Assembly (NCBI GenBank): GCA_024643345.1
Contig: JAHENB010000006.1
Location: 53,729-117,728, forward strand
Direction of reading: 5' to 3'
DNA: 64,000 nucleotides
Origin: Maribacter sp.
GTDB lineage: Bacteria > Bacteroidota > Bacteroidia > Flavobacteriales > Flavobacteriaceae
The notes under the pieces were generated by a model, which worked only from the letters and a program-made list of their open reading frames with translations, was not told the DNA's origin and ran no database searches. Within the stretch, counting starts at the first letter, position 1, and each line of letters opens with the position of its first letter. Shown here piece by piece: positions 47,681 through 58,035 of the stretch. The translations under genes and the position numbers were made by a program.

Positions 47681-50600
47681 TCACTTGACTTGTTGAAACA
47701 CGAGCAAAGGACCCTTGTTCTGGCTTACGACGTACAGAGGCTTCCCGAATGCGTCCTTTACCATAACGATAGCCTTGGCGTCCCCTGGAACATGAAATCC
47801 GCTTTGGGCCCCAGGAATTTCGGAAAAACCACCTTTACCATCTCCGATAAAAACCACGCCATCGAAAGCGTCGTAACGTCCTATGAATGTTTCGTTGCCA
47901 TAATCGTTCCCGATCATTAAAAGATCAGGGAATCCGTCCTTGTTTTGATCAAAAGGCAGTATGCCGTTTACCGGTGCCATTTGTGAAGCAAAAGGCAAGG
48001 CAACGCACTTAAATTCACCATTGCCCAGGTTTTCGAAATAGCTCGTCTTATCGTAATTACCGATCAATTTTAGCGTGCCCTTAAGTTCATCGGTATTTAG
48101 AAGGTCTCGTTGGGTGGCCTTTGCGTAATCCCTATAAAAATCAAATTTGCCCCTGAAAATGGGGCTTTGCCCAAAAAGGTCACCCCAAAAATTCACGGGA
48201 TAGGAATCATATTCAAGTCTATTCTTCTTAAAATGGGCAAACATAATGGGATCTACACTTCCATTGCTATCAAAGTCTTTGGCCAAAATCGTGACCGGTT
48301 TCTCAGGGGCCGGTTGAAAGAAGTTGTTTTCACCCAGATTTCCTGCGACCAAGTCCAGATCCCCATCCAAGTCAAAATCGCTGGCGACTACGCTTTCCCA
48401 CCAGCCCTTGAGGCTGTCCAATCCAGATTCCGATCGACGTTCAAAAGTGGTCTTTTTATTCTTAAAGAGCGTAATCGGCATCAATTCACCCACCACCACA
48501 AGGTCTTGAAGTTCATCCTGATCGATATCGGCCCAAATCGCATCGGTGACCATGCCCAATTTTCTTAGGCCAGGTGCCCAAACATCGGTCACATCTTCGA
48601 GTACGCCCTTGTTGTTCTTCAACAAGTAACTGTTGTCGGCCATGGGGTATTGGGCAATTGGGGTTCGGCCGCCCACAAAAAGATCCACAAAACCATCGTG
48701 ATCAAAATCAGTTGCCCTTACCACGGAACCACTGGCTTCCACAAGCGGCATCTTATCGATGGCCCGCGAAAAAATCCCTTTGCCATCATTTAGGTACAGC
48801 CTGTCTCTATAAAGGCCACTGTCTTTTGCAAATTCATTGCTTCCCGATACCATATAAAGGTCTAGGTCTCCGTCGTTTTCAAGGTCGAAGAAGACCATCC
48901 CTTCTTCTTCATATTGCCTGTCTTCTTCGTTGGCAAACAGTTCCCGATGATAAAAGGTGCCATCGGGATTTTGCAGAAATATGGTCGGTGAAAAACCGGC
49001 AGCACTCCCTATCATGAAATCTTCCAGTCCATCCCCATCAATGTCCCCAACCGCCAGACAGGGTCCGTTTTGGCTAAGTTTATGGGGCAGAATGCGCTGT
49101 ACGTTATAATCAATGACATCCCGTTCTTGGTGTACGAAGTCGATGCCAAGTGATTTGGAAACCTCTTTGAACATGGGTTCAGTTTCCGGAGGAGCCAGAG
49201 GAAAGACCAATTGGGCCGTGTTGGGTATTTTGGCGTTCGCTTGATCCAGCGTGATGGTTTGATTGGTTTTAATAGCTGTAAGGGATTGGAACTTCCCGTC
49301 GGGCCAGACAATTTCCAAAGAAGCGGCCTTTTCGATGTTTCCCAGGCCAAAGTGCACGGTAGGGTCAACGGAAGACATATAACCTCGGCTTAAATAATGC
49401 TCATAGTATTGAAATTGGCCATCATCATATCGAAGTGCAATTTTGGCACCCATCCCAAGAGGGTTGTTTTTAGGACCTTTAAGCCGTACGTTCAAATACG
49501 CCTTTGCGGCCAATTTATCGCCATCTAGCGTGTTTTCGAAGACAAAGGCTTCTTCATTGATATTGTTCACCACATAATCAAGATCGCCATCTGCATCAAG
49601 ATCGGCAAAAGCCGCTCCATTTGAAAAAGAGGGGAGGTTGAGGCCCCAATTTTCCCCGATATCGGTGAACCGCCCGTCGCCCGAATTTTTAAAGGCATAA
49701 TTGGGAATTTGCACAATGGGAATCGAATCGAGTATTTTGCCCGGACTTAGAAACGGGGCCATCCCAATTCTGAAATCCCCAAAATCCATGTCGGTGATAT
49801 CCCTCGGAAATCCATTGGTGATCAACAGATCGCGATACCCATCGTTATCCATATCAACGAAAAGGGGAGACCAGCTCCAATCGGTCCTGGCCATACCGGC
49901 CATCAGGCCAATTTCACTGAAGGGAAGGCCAGCACCGTTTCCCATTTGCAGCATGTTCCTGCTGTACTGGTATTCATAGCCCCATCTTTCGTTAAAAATA
50001 TAATTGATATAATTCGTGTGTCCGTTCGTGGTTTTCATCCTACTGTTGGTTTCGCCCAACATATCTAGGGTAATGATGTCTAAATAACCATCATTGTTAA
50101 AATCGGAAATATCCGATCCCATGGAAAACTTACTTTGATGCCGGATCAAATCTTTGATATTGTTGGAAAATGTTCCGTCGTGATTGTTGAGGTACAACAA
50201 ATCGTTGGTCAAATAATCATTGCTGATATAAAGATCGGGCCAGCCATCGTAGTTCAGATCGGAAACGGCGATCCCCAGACCGAAACCTTCAATGGTAATA
50301 CCTGCTTCCAGGGTAACGTCGGTGAAAGTCCCATTACCGTTATTGTGGAAAAGGCGGTCATTGCTGATGGCCGAACCGTCGATAATTTTAGGTCTGTAAT
50401 TGGTGGGCAGGGTATGCACCTGCTCATTGTTCAATACATAGAGGTCTAAAAAGCCATCTTTGTCATAATCGAAGAAAGTGGCCCCCATGCTATTTTGCGA
50501 GGCGTCTATGCCGTAAGAATGCGCCATTTCCTTGAAGACCGGAATACCATTCGCATCCAAACCTTGATTTACGAAGAGCATGTTGGCCCTTTTCGCTTCC

Positions 50601-51004
50601 TCGGGCGACATAGCGGCACAAACATAAATATCCAGCCATCCATCTGCGTTGATGTCGACCACCGCGACTCCCGTGCTCCACCGGTCGGCTGCGGCAGTTC
50701 CGGACGCCGTGGTAACGTCTTTAAATTTTAATTTTCCCTGGTTCAAATAAAGCTTATTCCCTACTTGGTTCCCGGTAAAGTAAAGGTCTGGTTTTTGATC
50801 GTTGTTAAAATCCCCAATGGCCACGCCACCTCCATTAAAAATATATTCATTGTTGAGGATGTTGGAGCTGTCGGTTTCCACGATCTGGTTGCTGAATTTT
50901 ATTCCTGTTTGTTCGGAAGGCAGTTGCCTGAACAAGTGAGACTCCTTTTTGCTACAGGCAGTAACCATCATAAGGAAACTCAATAAATATGGGAGATGTT
51001 TCAT
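47681..51004 (-). CDS. FG-GAP/VCBS repeat lipoprotein with UnbV/ASPIC domain (CRTAC1-like)
   Basis: About 1107 residues. Start at MKHLPYLLSFLMMVTACSKK, a lipoprotein signal with lipobox VTAC; the frame upstream to 51109 adds 35 unlikely residues. The body has many FG-GAP repeats with calcium-loop sequences such as DFNNDQKPDLYF, DINADGWLDIYV, DYDKDGFLDLYV and DLDADGDLDYVV, forming beta-propellers. Around residues 500-590 is the UnbV/ASPIC region, YLSRGYMSSVDPTVHFGLG. Probably anchored on the outer membrane facing out. It is the third gene of the susC-susD unit. Such proteins often accompany SusCD pairs without enzymes; ligand unknown. Confidence 0.92.
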   Translation of the reverse strand: MKHLPYLLSFLMMVTACSKKESHLFRQLPSEQTGIKFSNQIVETDSSNILNNEYIFNGGGVAIGDFNNDQKPDLYFTGNQVGNKLYLNQGKLKFKDVTTASGTAAADRWSTGVAVVDINADGWLDIYVCAAMSPEEAKRANMLFVNQGLDANGIPVFKEMAHSYGIDASQNSMGATFFDYDKDGFLDLYVLNNEQVHTLPTNYRPKIIDGSAISNDRLFHNNGNGTFTDVTLEAGITIEGFGLGIAVSDLNYDGWPDLYISNDYLTNDLLYLNNHDGTFSNNIKDLIRHQSKFSMGSDISDFNNDGYLDIITLDMLGETNSRMKTTNGHTNYINYIFNERWGYEYQYSRNMLQMGNGAGLPFSEIGLMAGMARTDWSWSPLFVDMDNDGYRDLLITNGFPRDITDMDFGDFRIGMAPFLSPGKILDSIPIVQIPNYAFKNSGDGRFTDIGENWGLNLPSFSNGAAFADLDADGDLDYVVNNINEEAFVFENTLDGDKLAAKAYLNVRLKGPKNNPLGMGAKIALRYDDGQFQYYEHYLSRGYMSSVDPTVHFGLGNIEKAASLEIVWPDGKFQSLTAIKTNQTITLDQANAKIPNTAQLVFPLAPPETEPMFKEVSKSLGIDFVHQERDVIDYNVQRILPHKLSQNGPCLAVGDIDGDGLEDFMIGSAAGFSPTIFLQNPDGTFYHRELFANEEDRQYEEEGMVFFDLENDGDLDLYMVSGSNEFAKDSGLYRDRLYLNDGKGIFSRAIDKMPLVEASGSVVRATDFDHDGFVDLFVGGRTPIAQYPMADNSYLLKNNKGVLEDVTDVWAPGLRKLGMVTDAIWADIDQDELQDLVVVGELMPITLFKNKKTTFERRSESGLDSLKGWWESVVASDFDLDGDLDLVAGNLGENNFFQPAPEKPVTILAKDFDSNGSVDPIMFAHFKKNRLEYDSYPVNFWGDLFGQSPIFRGKFDFYRDYAKATQRDLLNTDELKGTLKLIGNYDKTSYFENLGNGEFKCVALPFASQMAPVNGILPFDQNKDGFPDLLMIGNDYGNETFIGRYDAFDGVVFIGDGKGGFSEIPGAQSGFHVPGDAKAIVMVKDAFGKPLYVVSQNKGPLLVFQQVK

Positions 51005-51159
51005 AAGATATTTTCCGGTGCCCAAAAAGATTTGCTTGTTGGGGCGTCTTGGAGATAATTGATAATGAATGAAGCACAATTTCAATGGGTAAAAATACAA
51101 AAAGGCCATGAAGTAGTTTACAACATGGCCTTTAAGTAGTATTAATTTTGCCTTGATCC

Positions 51160-52899
51160 TTAGTATGCCGGATCTTGGGTCAAGGTGGGCACACCATCCT
51201 TGAAAGATCGGTCAATGGCCTGGATCGGAATCGGATAGTATTCGTTCTTATTGGCAGTAAAGGTTTTGCCAGCCAAATATTGTCTGTCGTTTTTCTCACT
51301 TGCCAAGTAGGCCGTCAAAACTTGCGACGCTACGCCCCATCTTTGCAGATCGAAGAAGCGGTGTCCTTCCATGGCAAATTCGAGTCGCGTTTCAAAACGA
51401 ACCGCTTTTCTTGCGGTGGCCTGATCGGTCCATGGCGTATTGTACAATGAGATTTCATAATTGGCCGCGGCCTCCCCTGGAACTATTGTAAAGTCACCTC
51501 TATCGGCACCTTGAATCGCCTTGGGCACGAAGTCTGCTGGATTGGAAGCCCTGGTCCTGATCTCGTTGACGAGTCCACGGGCCCTTTCCAAATTACCCAA
51601 TTCTACTTCAGCCTCGGCCAACCATAGCAAAATCATATCATAACGCATGATCCTGTAGTTATTGGCCGAAAGGTTACCCCATCCACCCACGCCAAAAGCG
51701 TCGGGTTCGGCAACGTGCTTCATGGAGAAGTAAGGGCCTGCATAGGAAAGGTCACGCACGAAATCGGTCTGATAGATCTTGAATCCTTTATAAAGGATTC
51801 CAGGTCTTCCCAAAGTATGGTCGATCCTTGGGTCCAAAGTTCCTGTGTACTCGGTTTCCCAGGTCACATCAGTGGCATCGAAATCGTCCAATAATGGCAA
51901 ACCTCCGGAGGTCTTGTACGCGTTCACCAAGTTTTGTGAGGCTTGATAGAAACCACAGCAACCCCATGGATCGATATATGGGTGGGCCAAACCGATACCC
52001 TGGTTGGTGGCATCCCCGTTGGCACTGTTCACCGCATATTGCACTTCAAAAATAGACTCTGCATTGTTTCTGGTGTTCACCAAGAAATTGTCTTCGAATT
52101 TTGGTACCAAGCTATATCTTCCCGTTCCGACGATTTCATCCAATAAGGCTTTGGCCTCGGTCAGCTTGCCAACATTGGCGCTGCCACTTGAATCCCAGCC
52201 CTGGAACATCTTGGCTTTCGCCAAGAATGCCTTTGCGGCCCATTTGGTAGGTCGGCCTACTTCGGCCTGTGTATCGGGAAGTGCGGCTGCCGCAGCTTCA
52301 AAATCGGCCTCTATAAGGGGCCATATTTCCCTGTCGTTAGGTACTTTGGTGCTTTCCACATCGTTGATGTCGTAAACATCATCTGAAATATAAGGGGGCA
52401 TGCGCCACATTTTTCTTGCTTCGAAATGGAAAAAGCCCCTCAAGAATCTTGCCTCCGCAATGATCTGCGCCTTTCTGGCCTCATCTAGGTCCTCCACGTT
52501 TTGCGCACTGGTGATGGCATCGTTCGCCCTTGCCACACCTTTGTAAAGGCCACGCCATTTGTTAGTGATATGACCATTGAACGATTGAAAATCGTAGGCT
52601 TCGATAAATGATTGTTCCGGTTGGTCTCCCGCATCGGTACCCTTTAGGGCATCATCGGAAGGTATTCCGCCGAAAACCCAGTTTTGGACGTCGTTGTTCC
52701 AAGGTGCTTGATCGTCAAGCCCTAGGCCATTGACCATTTTATAGGCCCCGATCAAAATACCTTCTACCCCTTCTTCAGTGGCAAGTCCTGCGGTACTGAA
52801 CTGCCCTTGCGGTTCGCGGGTCAGAAATTCATCCGTACAACCTGTGATGAGCAGCAACAGGGCGGTAATTGTTGTAAAAATCTTATTACTCTTTTTCAT
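51160..52899 (-). CDS. SusD/RagB-type outer-membrane substrate-binding lipoprotein
   Basis: A 579-residue lipoprotein with signal LLLLITGCTDEFLTREPQG. The middle contains the helical TPR-like SusD segments, e.g. YKMVNGLGLDDQAPWNNDVQ and AQIIAEARFLRGFFHFEARK, and the C-terminal RMILLWLAEAEVELGNLERA and FEMEGHRFFDLQRWG-like region (here EFAMEGHRFFDLQRWG). SusD proteins lid the SusC channel and bind the substrate. Encoded 58 bases after susC in the same direction. The ligand class cannot be read from sequence, and no carbohydrate-active enzyme is nearby. Confidence 0.95.
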   Translation of the reverse strand: MKKSNKIFTTITALLLLITGCTDEFLTREPQGQFSTAGLATEEGVEGILIGAYKMVNGLGLDDQAPWNNDVQNWVFGGIPSDDALKGTDAGDQPEQSFIEAYDFQSFNGHITNKWRGLYKGVARANDAITSAQNVEDLDEARKAQIIAEARFLRGFFHFEARKMWRMPPYISDDVYDINDVESTKVPNDREIWPLIEADFEAAAAALPDTQAEVGRPTKWAAKAFLAKAKMFQGWDSSGSANVGKLTEAKALLDEIVGTGRYSLVPKFEDNFLVNTRNNAESIFEVQYAVNSANGDATNQGIGLAHPYIDPWGCCGFYQASQNLVNAYKTSGGLPLLDDFDATDVTWETEYTGTLDPRIDHTLGRPGILYKGFKIYQTDFVRDLSYAGPYFSMKHVAEPDAFGVGGWGNLSANNYRIMRYDMILLWLAEAEVELGNLERARGLVNEIRTRASNPADFVPKAIQGADRGDFTIVPGEAAANYEISLYNTPWTDQATARKAVRFETRLEFAMEGHRFFDLQRWGVASQVLTAYLASEKNDRQYLAGKTFTANKNEYYPIPIQAIDRSFKDGVPTLTQDPAY

Positions 52900-52957
52900 T
52901 TGTTAATATTTATTTGTTTTTATCTGTCTTAATCACTTTACAATTTTGATTATAAAG

Positions 52958-55900
52958 TTACCTCAAAGTTACGTTTAATCCAAGGGTATAGGTCCTGGCA
53001 ACCGGCATATAACCTCCATCGAAGCCCAGGGTCGGGTCGCTTTCGGTACCAGCTTGTATTTCAGGGTTCAGACCGCTATACTTGGTAAAAGTGGCCAGGT
53101 TCTGTCCTTGTACGTACACCTGAAGACCTGCCAATCCGATAGTGGAAAGCACTTGCTCAGGGAAATTATAGGTCAATTGTACATTTTTGATCCGGAAATA
53201 ACTTCCGTTTTCAATAAAATACGAGGAAGGCCTGCTGCTTATTTGATCGTTCGCATCCATAATGGGAGCGGAGGCGTTTGGATTGGCGGCTACCCATTGG
53301 CTTGGATCTGCCGTTGGGTTACTGGGCTGCCAAGCATTAAATAGCGCCCTTTGTGAACGGTTCCCCTGGAAGGTGTTGAAATCTGCAAAGTAACGTACAT
53401 AATTATAGATTTCATTTCCTGATGAACCATTACCAAATATGTTCAGACTCAAATTTTTATAAGTCAAATCGAGGTTGATGCCATAAGTGAAATCCGGGTG
53501 CGGAGAACCGATAATGGTACGGTCATCGTCGTTGATCACCCCGTCTCCGTTGATATCGGCCACTTTAAATTTCCCTGGAGCATTGTAGCTACCATAGGTG
53601 GGCCATGCATCGGCTTCCGCTTGGTTCTGGAAAATACCCACTGTTTTGAAGCCATAGAAAGAAGATATCGGATCTCCTGCTTGTGATACGGTCAAGGATG
53701 GTACCCGTGAAGAGTAGCCAAAGAACCTGGTATCGGGACTTTCGTTCAATTTATCGATATTGTTCTTATAGGCAGAAATATTTCCACCAATGCTATATCC
53801 AAAATCTCCTTTTTTGTCGTTGTAGCTCAATCCCAAATCGAAACCTTTGTTGGTCATTTGCCCTACGTTGAAGAAAGGGGCACTGGCATCCCCGGCCGAG
53901 AAGGTGATCGGTACTTGGAAAAGCATGTCCTTGGTGATCCGATTCCAAAGATCCAGTTCTAAATTCAGCTTGTTGTCGAACATCCTAAGGTCCATCCCCA
54001 AGTTGTTGGAGGTAGTGCTCTCCCATTTAGCATTGGGGTTACCAAAGCTTTGGGCATCAAAACCGATTGTTGGAGAACCGGCAGATCCATCTATGGGATA
54101 ACCTGCATTGAAGATGTTGGAACGGTAAGTGGTATAGGCATTATAGTCCCCAATTTCCTGGTTTCCGGTTTTACCCCAGCCATATCGTAATTTCAATTCG
54201 CTGATAAAGCCGACATCCTGCATAAAGCTTTCATCGGAAAGTCGCCATCCCAAACTAAAGGCAGGGAAAATCGCGCTCCTGGAGGCTTGCTGGAATCTTG
54301 AAGAAGAGTCATTCCGCAAAATGAACTGTGCCAAATACTTATCCTTGTAGCTATAGTTCAATTTACCGAACTGGGAGAACAAGCTGTAATCTCGAAATAC
54401 TCCACCATAGTTGGATGAGGTAGTGGCATCCCCTAAATTAAGGTAGCTTAAGATTTCAGTGGTATTAAAAGCAAAACGTTGTCTACTGGCACCAAAGTCT
54501 TCCCCGAAATTCTGGATGGCCTCAACGCCCACATAAGCTTCAAAGTTGTGGACTTCGTTGAAGGTTTTGGTATAGGTAAGTACGTTGTTCCAAACCCATT
54601 GGTACTCATAACTATTTCTAGCCGTGGAACTGTTGATGAAGTTCCCTTCCACATATTCGGGTTGTGGTCTTCCCAATTCCCTTACTCTTTCCCCGGTCAC
54701 ATCAACCCCAAAACTGGTTTTGAATTGCAGGTTTTTAGTAAGCTCGTAAGACGCAAAGACATTACCGAATGCCCTAAGGCGATAGCGTCTGTTGTCTTGC
54801 TGTCTAGATAAGATGGCATATGGGTTGAAGTTATTCCCTAGGTTTGCACCCCGGCTACCTGCAAAATTCCCTGCGATATCATATATGGGGAGCAATGGAT
54901 GGTGTTTGTAGGATCCTGAAACTGCATTCTGCTCCTCGTTGTTACCATAACCTCCTTTTCTATTATCAAAGGAAACGGTAAAATTCTCACCTACCGTTAA
55001 TTTTTTATCAAGCGCCTTGAACTCCGTATTGGCCCTGAGGGAAACCCTATTGTATCCCACGAACTTGGTGATCGCATCTTGCGAGAAATAACCCAAGTTA
55101 AAGGCATAACGTGCAGATTCAGTAGCTCCTGAAGCAGATACTTGATGGCTGGTGATCGGCGCGGTACGGGTCACTTCATTCCACCAGTTGGTATCGGCCG
55201 AACGGGTAATGGCGTAGATATTGTCTGGTGTTAAGGAATAAAGTGATGGGTCTGTCCCGGGATCACCTTCGTTGGCGCCACTGGGGAACACATAATCAGG
55301 AATGGTCACCTCGCCGTTGGGGCCGAAAGTATATTGCCCATGGCCAGGGGTTTTACCGGCATAAAGATCTGCCAGGTACAAATAGGTTCCCAAATCCTCA
55401 GAATTCAATGCCTTGACATCTTCGGAGGCGGTCTGGGTACCATAGAAAGTATTATAGGTTATGGTAGGAGTCCCCAATTTACCTTTTTTGGTAGTGATGA
55501 TGATTACCCCGTTCGCTGCACGAGAACCATAAATGGAAGCAGCGGAAGCATCTTTCAACACTTGCAACGATTCAATATCGTTGGGGTTAAGGTTGGCTTG
55601 TGATTTTGAGGGCACCCCGTCGATGATATAAAGGGGGTCGTTGTTTCCAATGGTACCAAAACCACGGATCCTAACGGTAGCTTCCCCACCTGGAGTCGCA
55701 TCGTTCACAATACCGATACCTGCGGCCCGGCCCTGCAACTGCTGGGCAAAAGTGGTGGCGGGAACGGCCAAAAGCTGCTCTGCGTCCACTGTGGTAACCG
55801 CACCGGTAACGTCTCTTTTAGACTGGGTACCGTAACCCGTAACCACAACTTCTTCCAATGCCGCGGCATCTTCTTCTAAGCTGGCGTTGATGGTCGATTG

Positions 55901-56158
55901 CCCATTTACGGCAATTTCCATCGTCTTATACCCCAAATAACTGAATACCAAAGTAGCTTCACCAGCTACGCCATTGATGGTATAGTTGCCATCGAAATCG
56001 GTTTGGGTACCATTGGTCGTACCTTTTACTATTACGTTGGCACCTGGCAACGGACCTACTGCGTCCGTGACTTTACCGGTTACCGTCTGTGCTTTCGCCA
56101 GCCCAAAACATAAAAATGCCCCAAGCAATAAAAAGCGTTTCATCAATTTGATTTTCAT
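52958..56158 (-). CDS. SusC/RagA-type TonB-dependent outer-membrane transporter
   Basis: A 1066-residue outer-membrane channel. Signal peptide to GLAKA-Q, a carboxypeptidase-D-like N-terminal domain (VTGKVTDAVGPLPGANVIVK), TonB box and plug with EEVVVTGYGTQSKRDVTGAV and the RagA signature region NDIESLQVLKDASAASIYGS followed by RAANGVIIITTKKG, then a 22-strand barrel ending ARTYTLGLNVTLR. First gene of the SusC-SusD-FG-GAP unit. An alternative start five codons downstream is possible. Confidence 0.96.
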   Translation of the reverse strand: MKIKLMKRFLLLGAFLCFGLAKAQTVTGKVTDAVGPLPGANVIVKGTTNGTQTDFDGNYTINGVAGEATLVFSYLGYKTMEIAVNGQSTINASLEEDAAALEEVVVTGYGTQSKRDVTGAVTTVDAEQLLAVPATTFAQQLQGRAAGIGIVNDATPGGEATVRIRGFGTIGNNDPLYIIDGVPSKSQANLNPNDIESLQVLKDASAASIYGSRAANGVIIITTKKGKLGTPTITYNTFYGTQTASEDVKALNSEDLGTYLYLADLYAGKTPGHGQYTFGPNGEVTIPDYVFPSGANEGDPGTDPSLYSLTPDNIYAITRSADTNWWNEVTRTAPITSHQVSASGATESARYAFNLGYFSQDAITKFVGYNRVSLRANTEFKALDKKLTVGENFTVSFDNRKGGYGNNEEQNAVSGSYKHHPLLPIYDIAGNFAGSRGANLGNNFNPYAILSRQQDNRRYRLRAFGNVFASYELTKNLQFKTSFGVDVTGERVRELGRPQPEYVEGNFINSSTARNSYEYQWVWNNVLTYTKTFNEVHNFEAYVGVEAIQNFGEDFGASRQRFAFNTTEILSYLNLGDATTSSNYGGVFRDYSLFSQFGKLNYSYKDKYLAQFILRNDSSSRFQQASRSAIFPAFSLGWRLSDESFMQDVGFISELKLRYGWGKTGNQEIGDYNAYTTYRSNIFNAGYPIDGSAGSPTIGFDAQSFGNPNAKWESTTSNNLGMDLRMFDNKLNLELDLWNRITKDMLFQVPITFSAGDASAPFFNVGQMTNKGFDLGLSYNDKKGDFGYSIGGNISAYKNNIDKLNESPDTRFFGYSSRVPSLTVSQAGDPISSFYGFKTVGIFQNQAEADAWPTYGSYNAPGKFKVADINGDGVINDDDRTIIGSPHPDFTYGINLDLTYKNLSLNIFGNGSSGNEIYNYVRYFADFNTFQGNRSQRALFNAWQPSNPTADPSQWVAANPNASAPIMDANDQISSRPSSYFIENGSYFRIKNVQLTYNFPEQVLSTIGLAGLQVYVQGQNLATFTKYSGLNPEIQAGTESDPTLGFDGGYMPVARTYTLGLNVTLR

Positions 56159-56557
56159 AAGTTGTGTGTTTGTCGGTTAATTTTAAATTTAATGATTAAG
56201 GTTTTGATTCTGTAAAAGGGTAATCCCAATTGATAAAAAAACATAGGGCAAAAAATTTATGCCCCAACGAATTTATGTTAATGAAATCCTAAGATACGTA
56301 CTTTGTTGCAAAAGAACTCTAAAATTCATGAATTTTAGAGTCCATGCGCAAATGATATAAGTTGAAGTTGCCGTATTCTCAGTGGGTTTTCATTTTAATT
56401 AAAAATGATGGAGCAGCCATTTCATGACCCTTATTTTTAATGCCACCAAGCCTATTCGCTTATTCCATTCATTGAATGAACTTCGTTTTTCGGCGGACAG
56501 GTTGGTTATTTTTTTTGAAGATAGATGTATTTTTTAAAACTGCACTACCACTGCTGG
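56159..56557. other. 399-base gap upstream of susC, regulatory region
   Basis: No gene seen. It contains the palindrome listed separately, a GGGCA/TGCCC hairpin at 56246-56264 close to susC that could sit in the leader RNA, and an odd palindrome TTCATTGAATGAA at 56468-56480. No exact TAnnTTTG element was found on the minus strand. Confidence 0.6.
56315..56340. repeat. palindromic repeat, right copy
   Basis: A perfect 24-bp palindrome (56317-56340) with core TAAAATTCATGAATTTTA, 159 bases upstream of the susC start. It could be an operator for a dimeric regulator. The second copy at 47557-47581 lies on the far side of the three-gene module. Confidence 0.8.
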
Positions 56558-57868
56558 TTAATCGTTTCCTGCATCGGATCGATCGGTTTTTTGGGGAAGG
56601 GAGTCATAAATGGCGATCAAATGACTTCTTATATAGACCGGTATGGCCATCCCTTCCTTGTCTACCTTTACCTGCATACTTTTCGATGGGGAAAGGGGCA
56701 TATGGCATGCGATACAATTATTGCCCATTTTGGCGGTTTCCGATACGTCCAATTTACAGGTAAGTTGAGCGGCACCATGGCACCCGATGCATTTTCTGTT
56801 AAAAGTATTGGCATTCCCCCTTTGGTTGGTGTGGGGATCATGACAGGTGGTGCAATCCATGGTCAGACTTTGCTGAAAGCACTTACTGCTTTTTAACAAA
56901 CCATATTGATTTCCGTGCACGTCAAGTTCATTTTCGGGACGACCTGTATAAAAATTTTGAGAATAGGCTTCCAGATCCTCCCCGGCCACAAAGGAAAAAG
57001 GATTCCCTTTGATCTGACGGGCCCTCAAACCCGAATGGCATTGGACACAGATATCGAGTCGTTTTTGCCTTGAGAGATTTTTTAAATGGAGCATATATCC
57101 AACCGTTGAATCTTTGGGATTGTTTCTATGATGGAGTACATGTTTTTGGGCGGGACCATGGCAGCGCTCACAATCGACGCCCAAGACCAGGTGCTCCTTC
57201 ACATATTGGTTGCTGCCTCCTGTAGGCTCCTTGTTTTCGGCAAAGGTAACATGGCATTTCAGGCAGGCATCGTTTACGGGCCTTTTGGTCATGTATTCAG
57301 GAAAGTTGGGACTATTGATCCAACGGTCTGTCGGTGTATAGTACGACACCTGAAGTTGGTACAAGGTATCGGTTTCCCAGGTGAGGTACGATTGGCCTTT
57401 TACCCCAGAACCAATAACAAGATCGAATTTTGATCTGGTTTCCTTGTCATTTCTGAATTTTGATTGGGCATGCTGATAAAATGCGCCAGGTTCAGAAACC
57501 ATGGTTAACTCGGCTTCCTTGAGTTCCAAAATATTGGAACCCGCATCAAAACTCCCTTTTATGCTTTGTTCCGTCGGCAGGGCAGAGGTGTTAAAATGAG
57601 CGGTCTGTATGTGCGTATCATAGATTTCGGCATGGCATTCCAAACATGTCGCTGAGCCTACGAAACCTTCCCCGTTGTAATGCGTCGCCAAAACCGAGGG
57701 ATTAAAATAATCCGATTCCAGTTGAGAATCCTTGCAGTGCCAGATCAGCAGAATCAACAAGGGCAAACCGGTAAAAGCCAAGATTTTTGGCAAAATTGTT
57801 TTATGCACGATGCAAGGAAGAATTTTAGTGAAAGACCTATTTGATAATTGAGCTACTAAAATAGCCAA
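56558..57868 (-). CDS. membrane-anchored heptaheme cytochrome c
   Basis: A 436-residue protein with one N-terminal hydrophobic segment (ILAFTGLPLLILLIWHC) and seven CXXCH heme sites: CLECH, CLKCH, CERCH, CVQCH, CTTCH, CIGCH and CIACH. Histidines elsewhere (for example HAEIYDTHIQTAHFN) can supply distal ligands. The start is uncertain; ATG at 57868 is the only ATG, but a GTG 20 codons later gives a neater signal sequence. Such proteins carry electrons in the periplasm. It lies 399 bases upstream of susC on the same strand and may be a separate unit. Confidence 0.92.
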   Translation of the reverse strand: MAILVAQLSNRSFTKILPCIVHKTILPKILAFTGLPLLILLIWHCKDSQLESDYFNPSVLATHYNGEGFVGSATCLECHAEIYDTHIQTAHFNTSALPTEQSIKGSFDAGSNILELKEAELTMVSEPGAFYQHAQSKFRNDKETRSKFDLVIGSGVKGQSYLTWETDTLYQLQVSYYTPTDRWINSPNFPEYMTKRPVNDACLKCHVTFAENKEPTGGSNQYVKEHLVLGVDCERCHGPAQKHVLHHRNNPKDSTVGYMLHLKNLSRQKRLDICVQCHSGLRARQIKGNPFSFVAGEDLEAYSQNFYTGRPENELDVHGNQYGLLKSSKCFQQSLTMDCTTCHDPHTNQRGNANTFNRKCIGCHGAAQLTCKLDVSETAKMGNNCIACHMPLSPSKSMQVKVDKEGMAIPVYIRSHLIAIYDSLPQKTDRSDAGND

Positions 57869-58035
57869 TTAAATTGGAACTAATCTTTTTATGATCGCGA
57901 TGTGATATCTTATGGCAAGGGTATGAAATGTTTGAAATCATGCTTTGTGCTGTTCGGTTTTGGTTCAAGGTTGGGCCTCTTGGAATATGAATTTATTAGG
58001 ATGTATTTCAGTTACTAAAAAAAGAAAAGAAATTG

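Noticed and set aside
51004..51109. N-terminal extension of the FG-GAP lipoprotein
   Set aside because: It would bury the lipoprotein signal peptide; the internal ATG at 51004 is the proper start.
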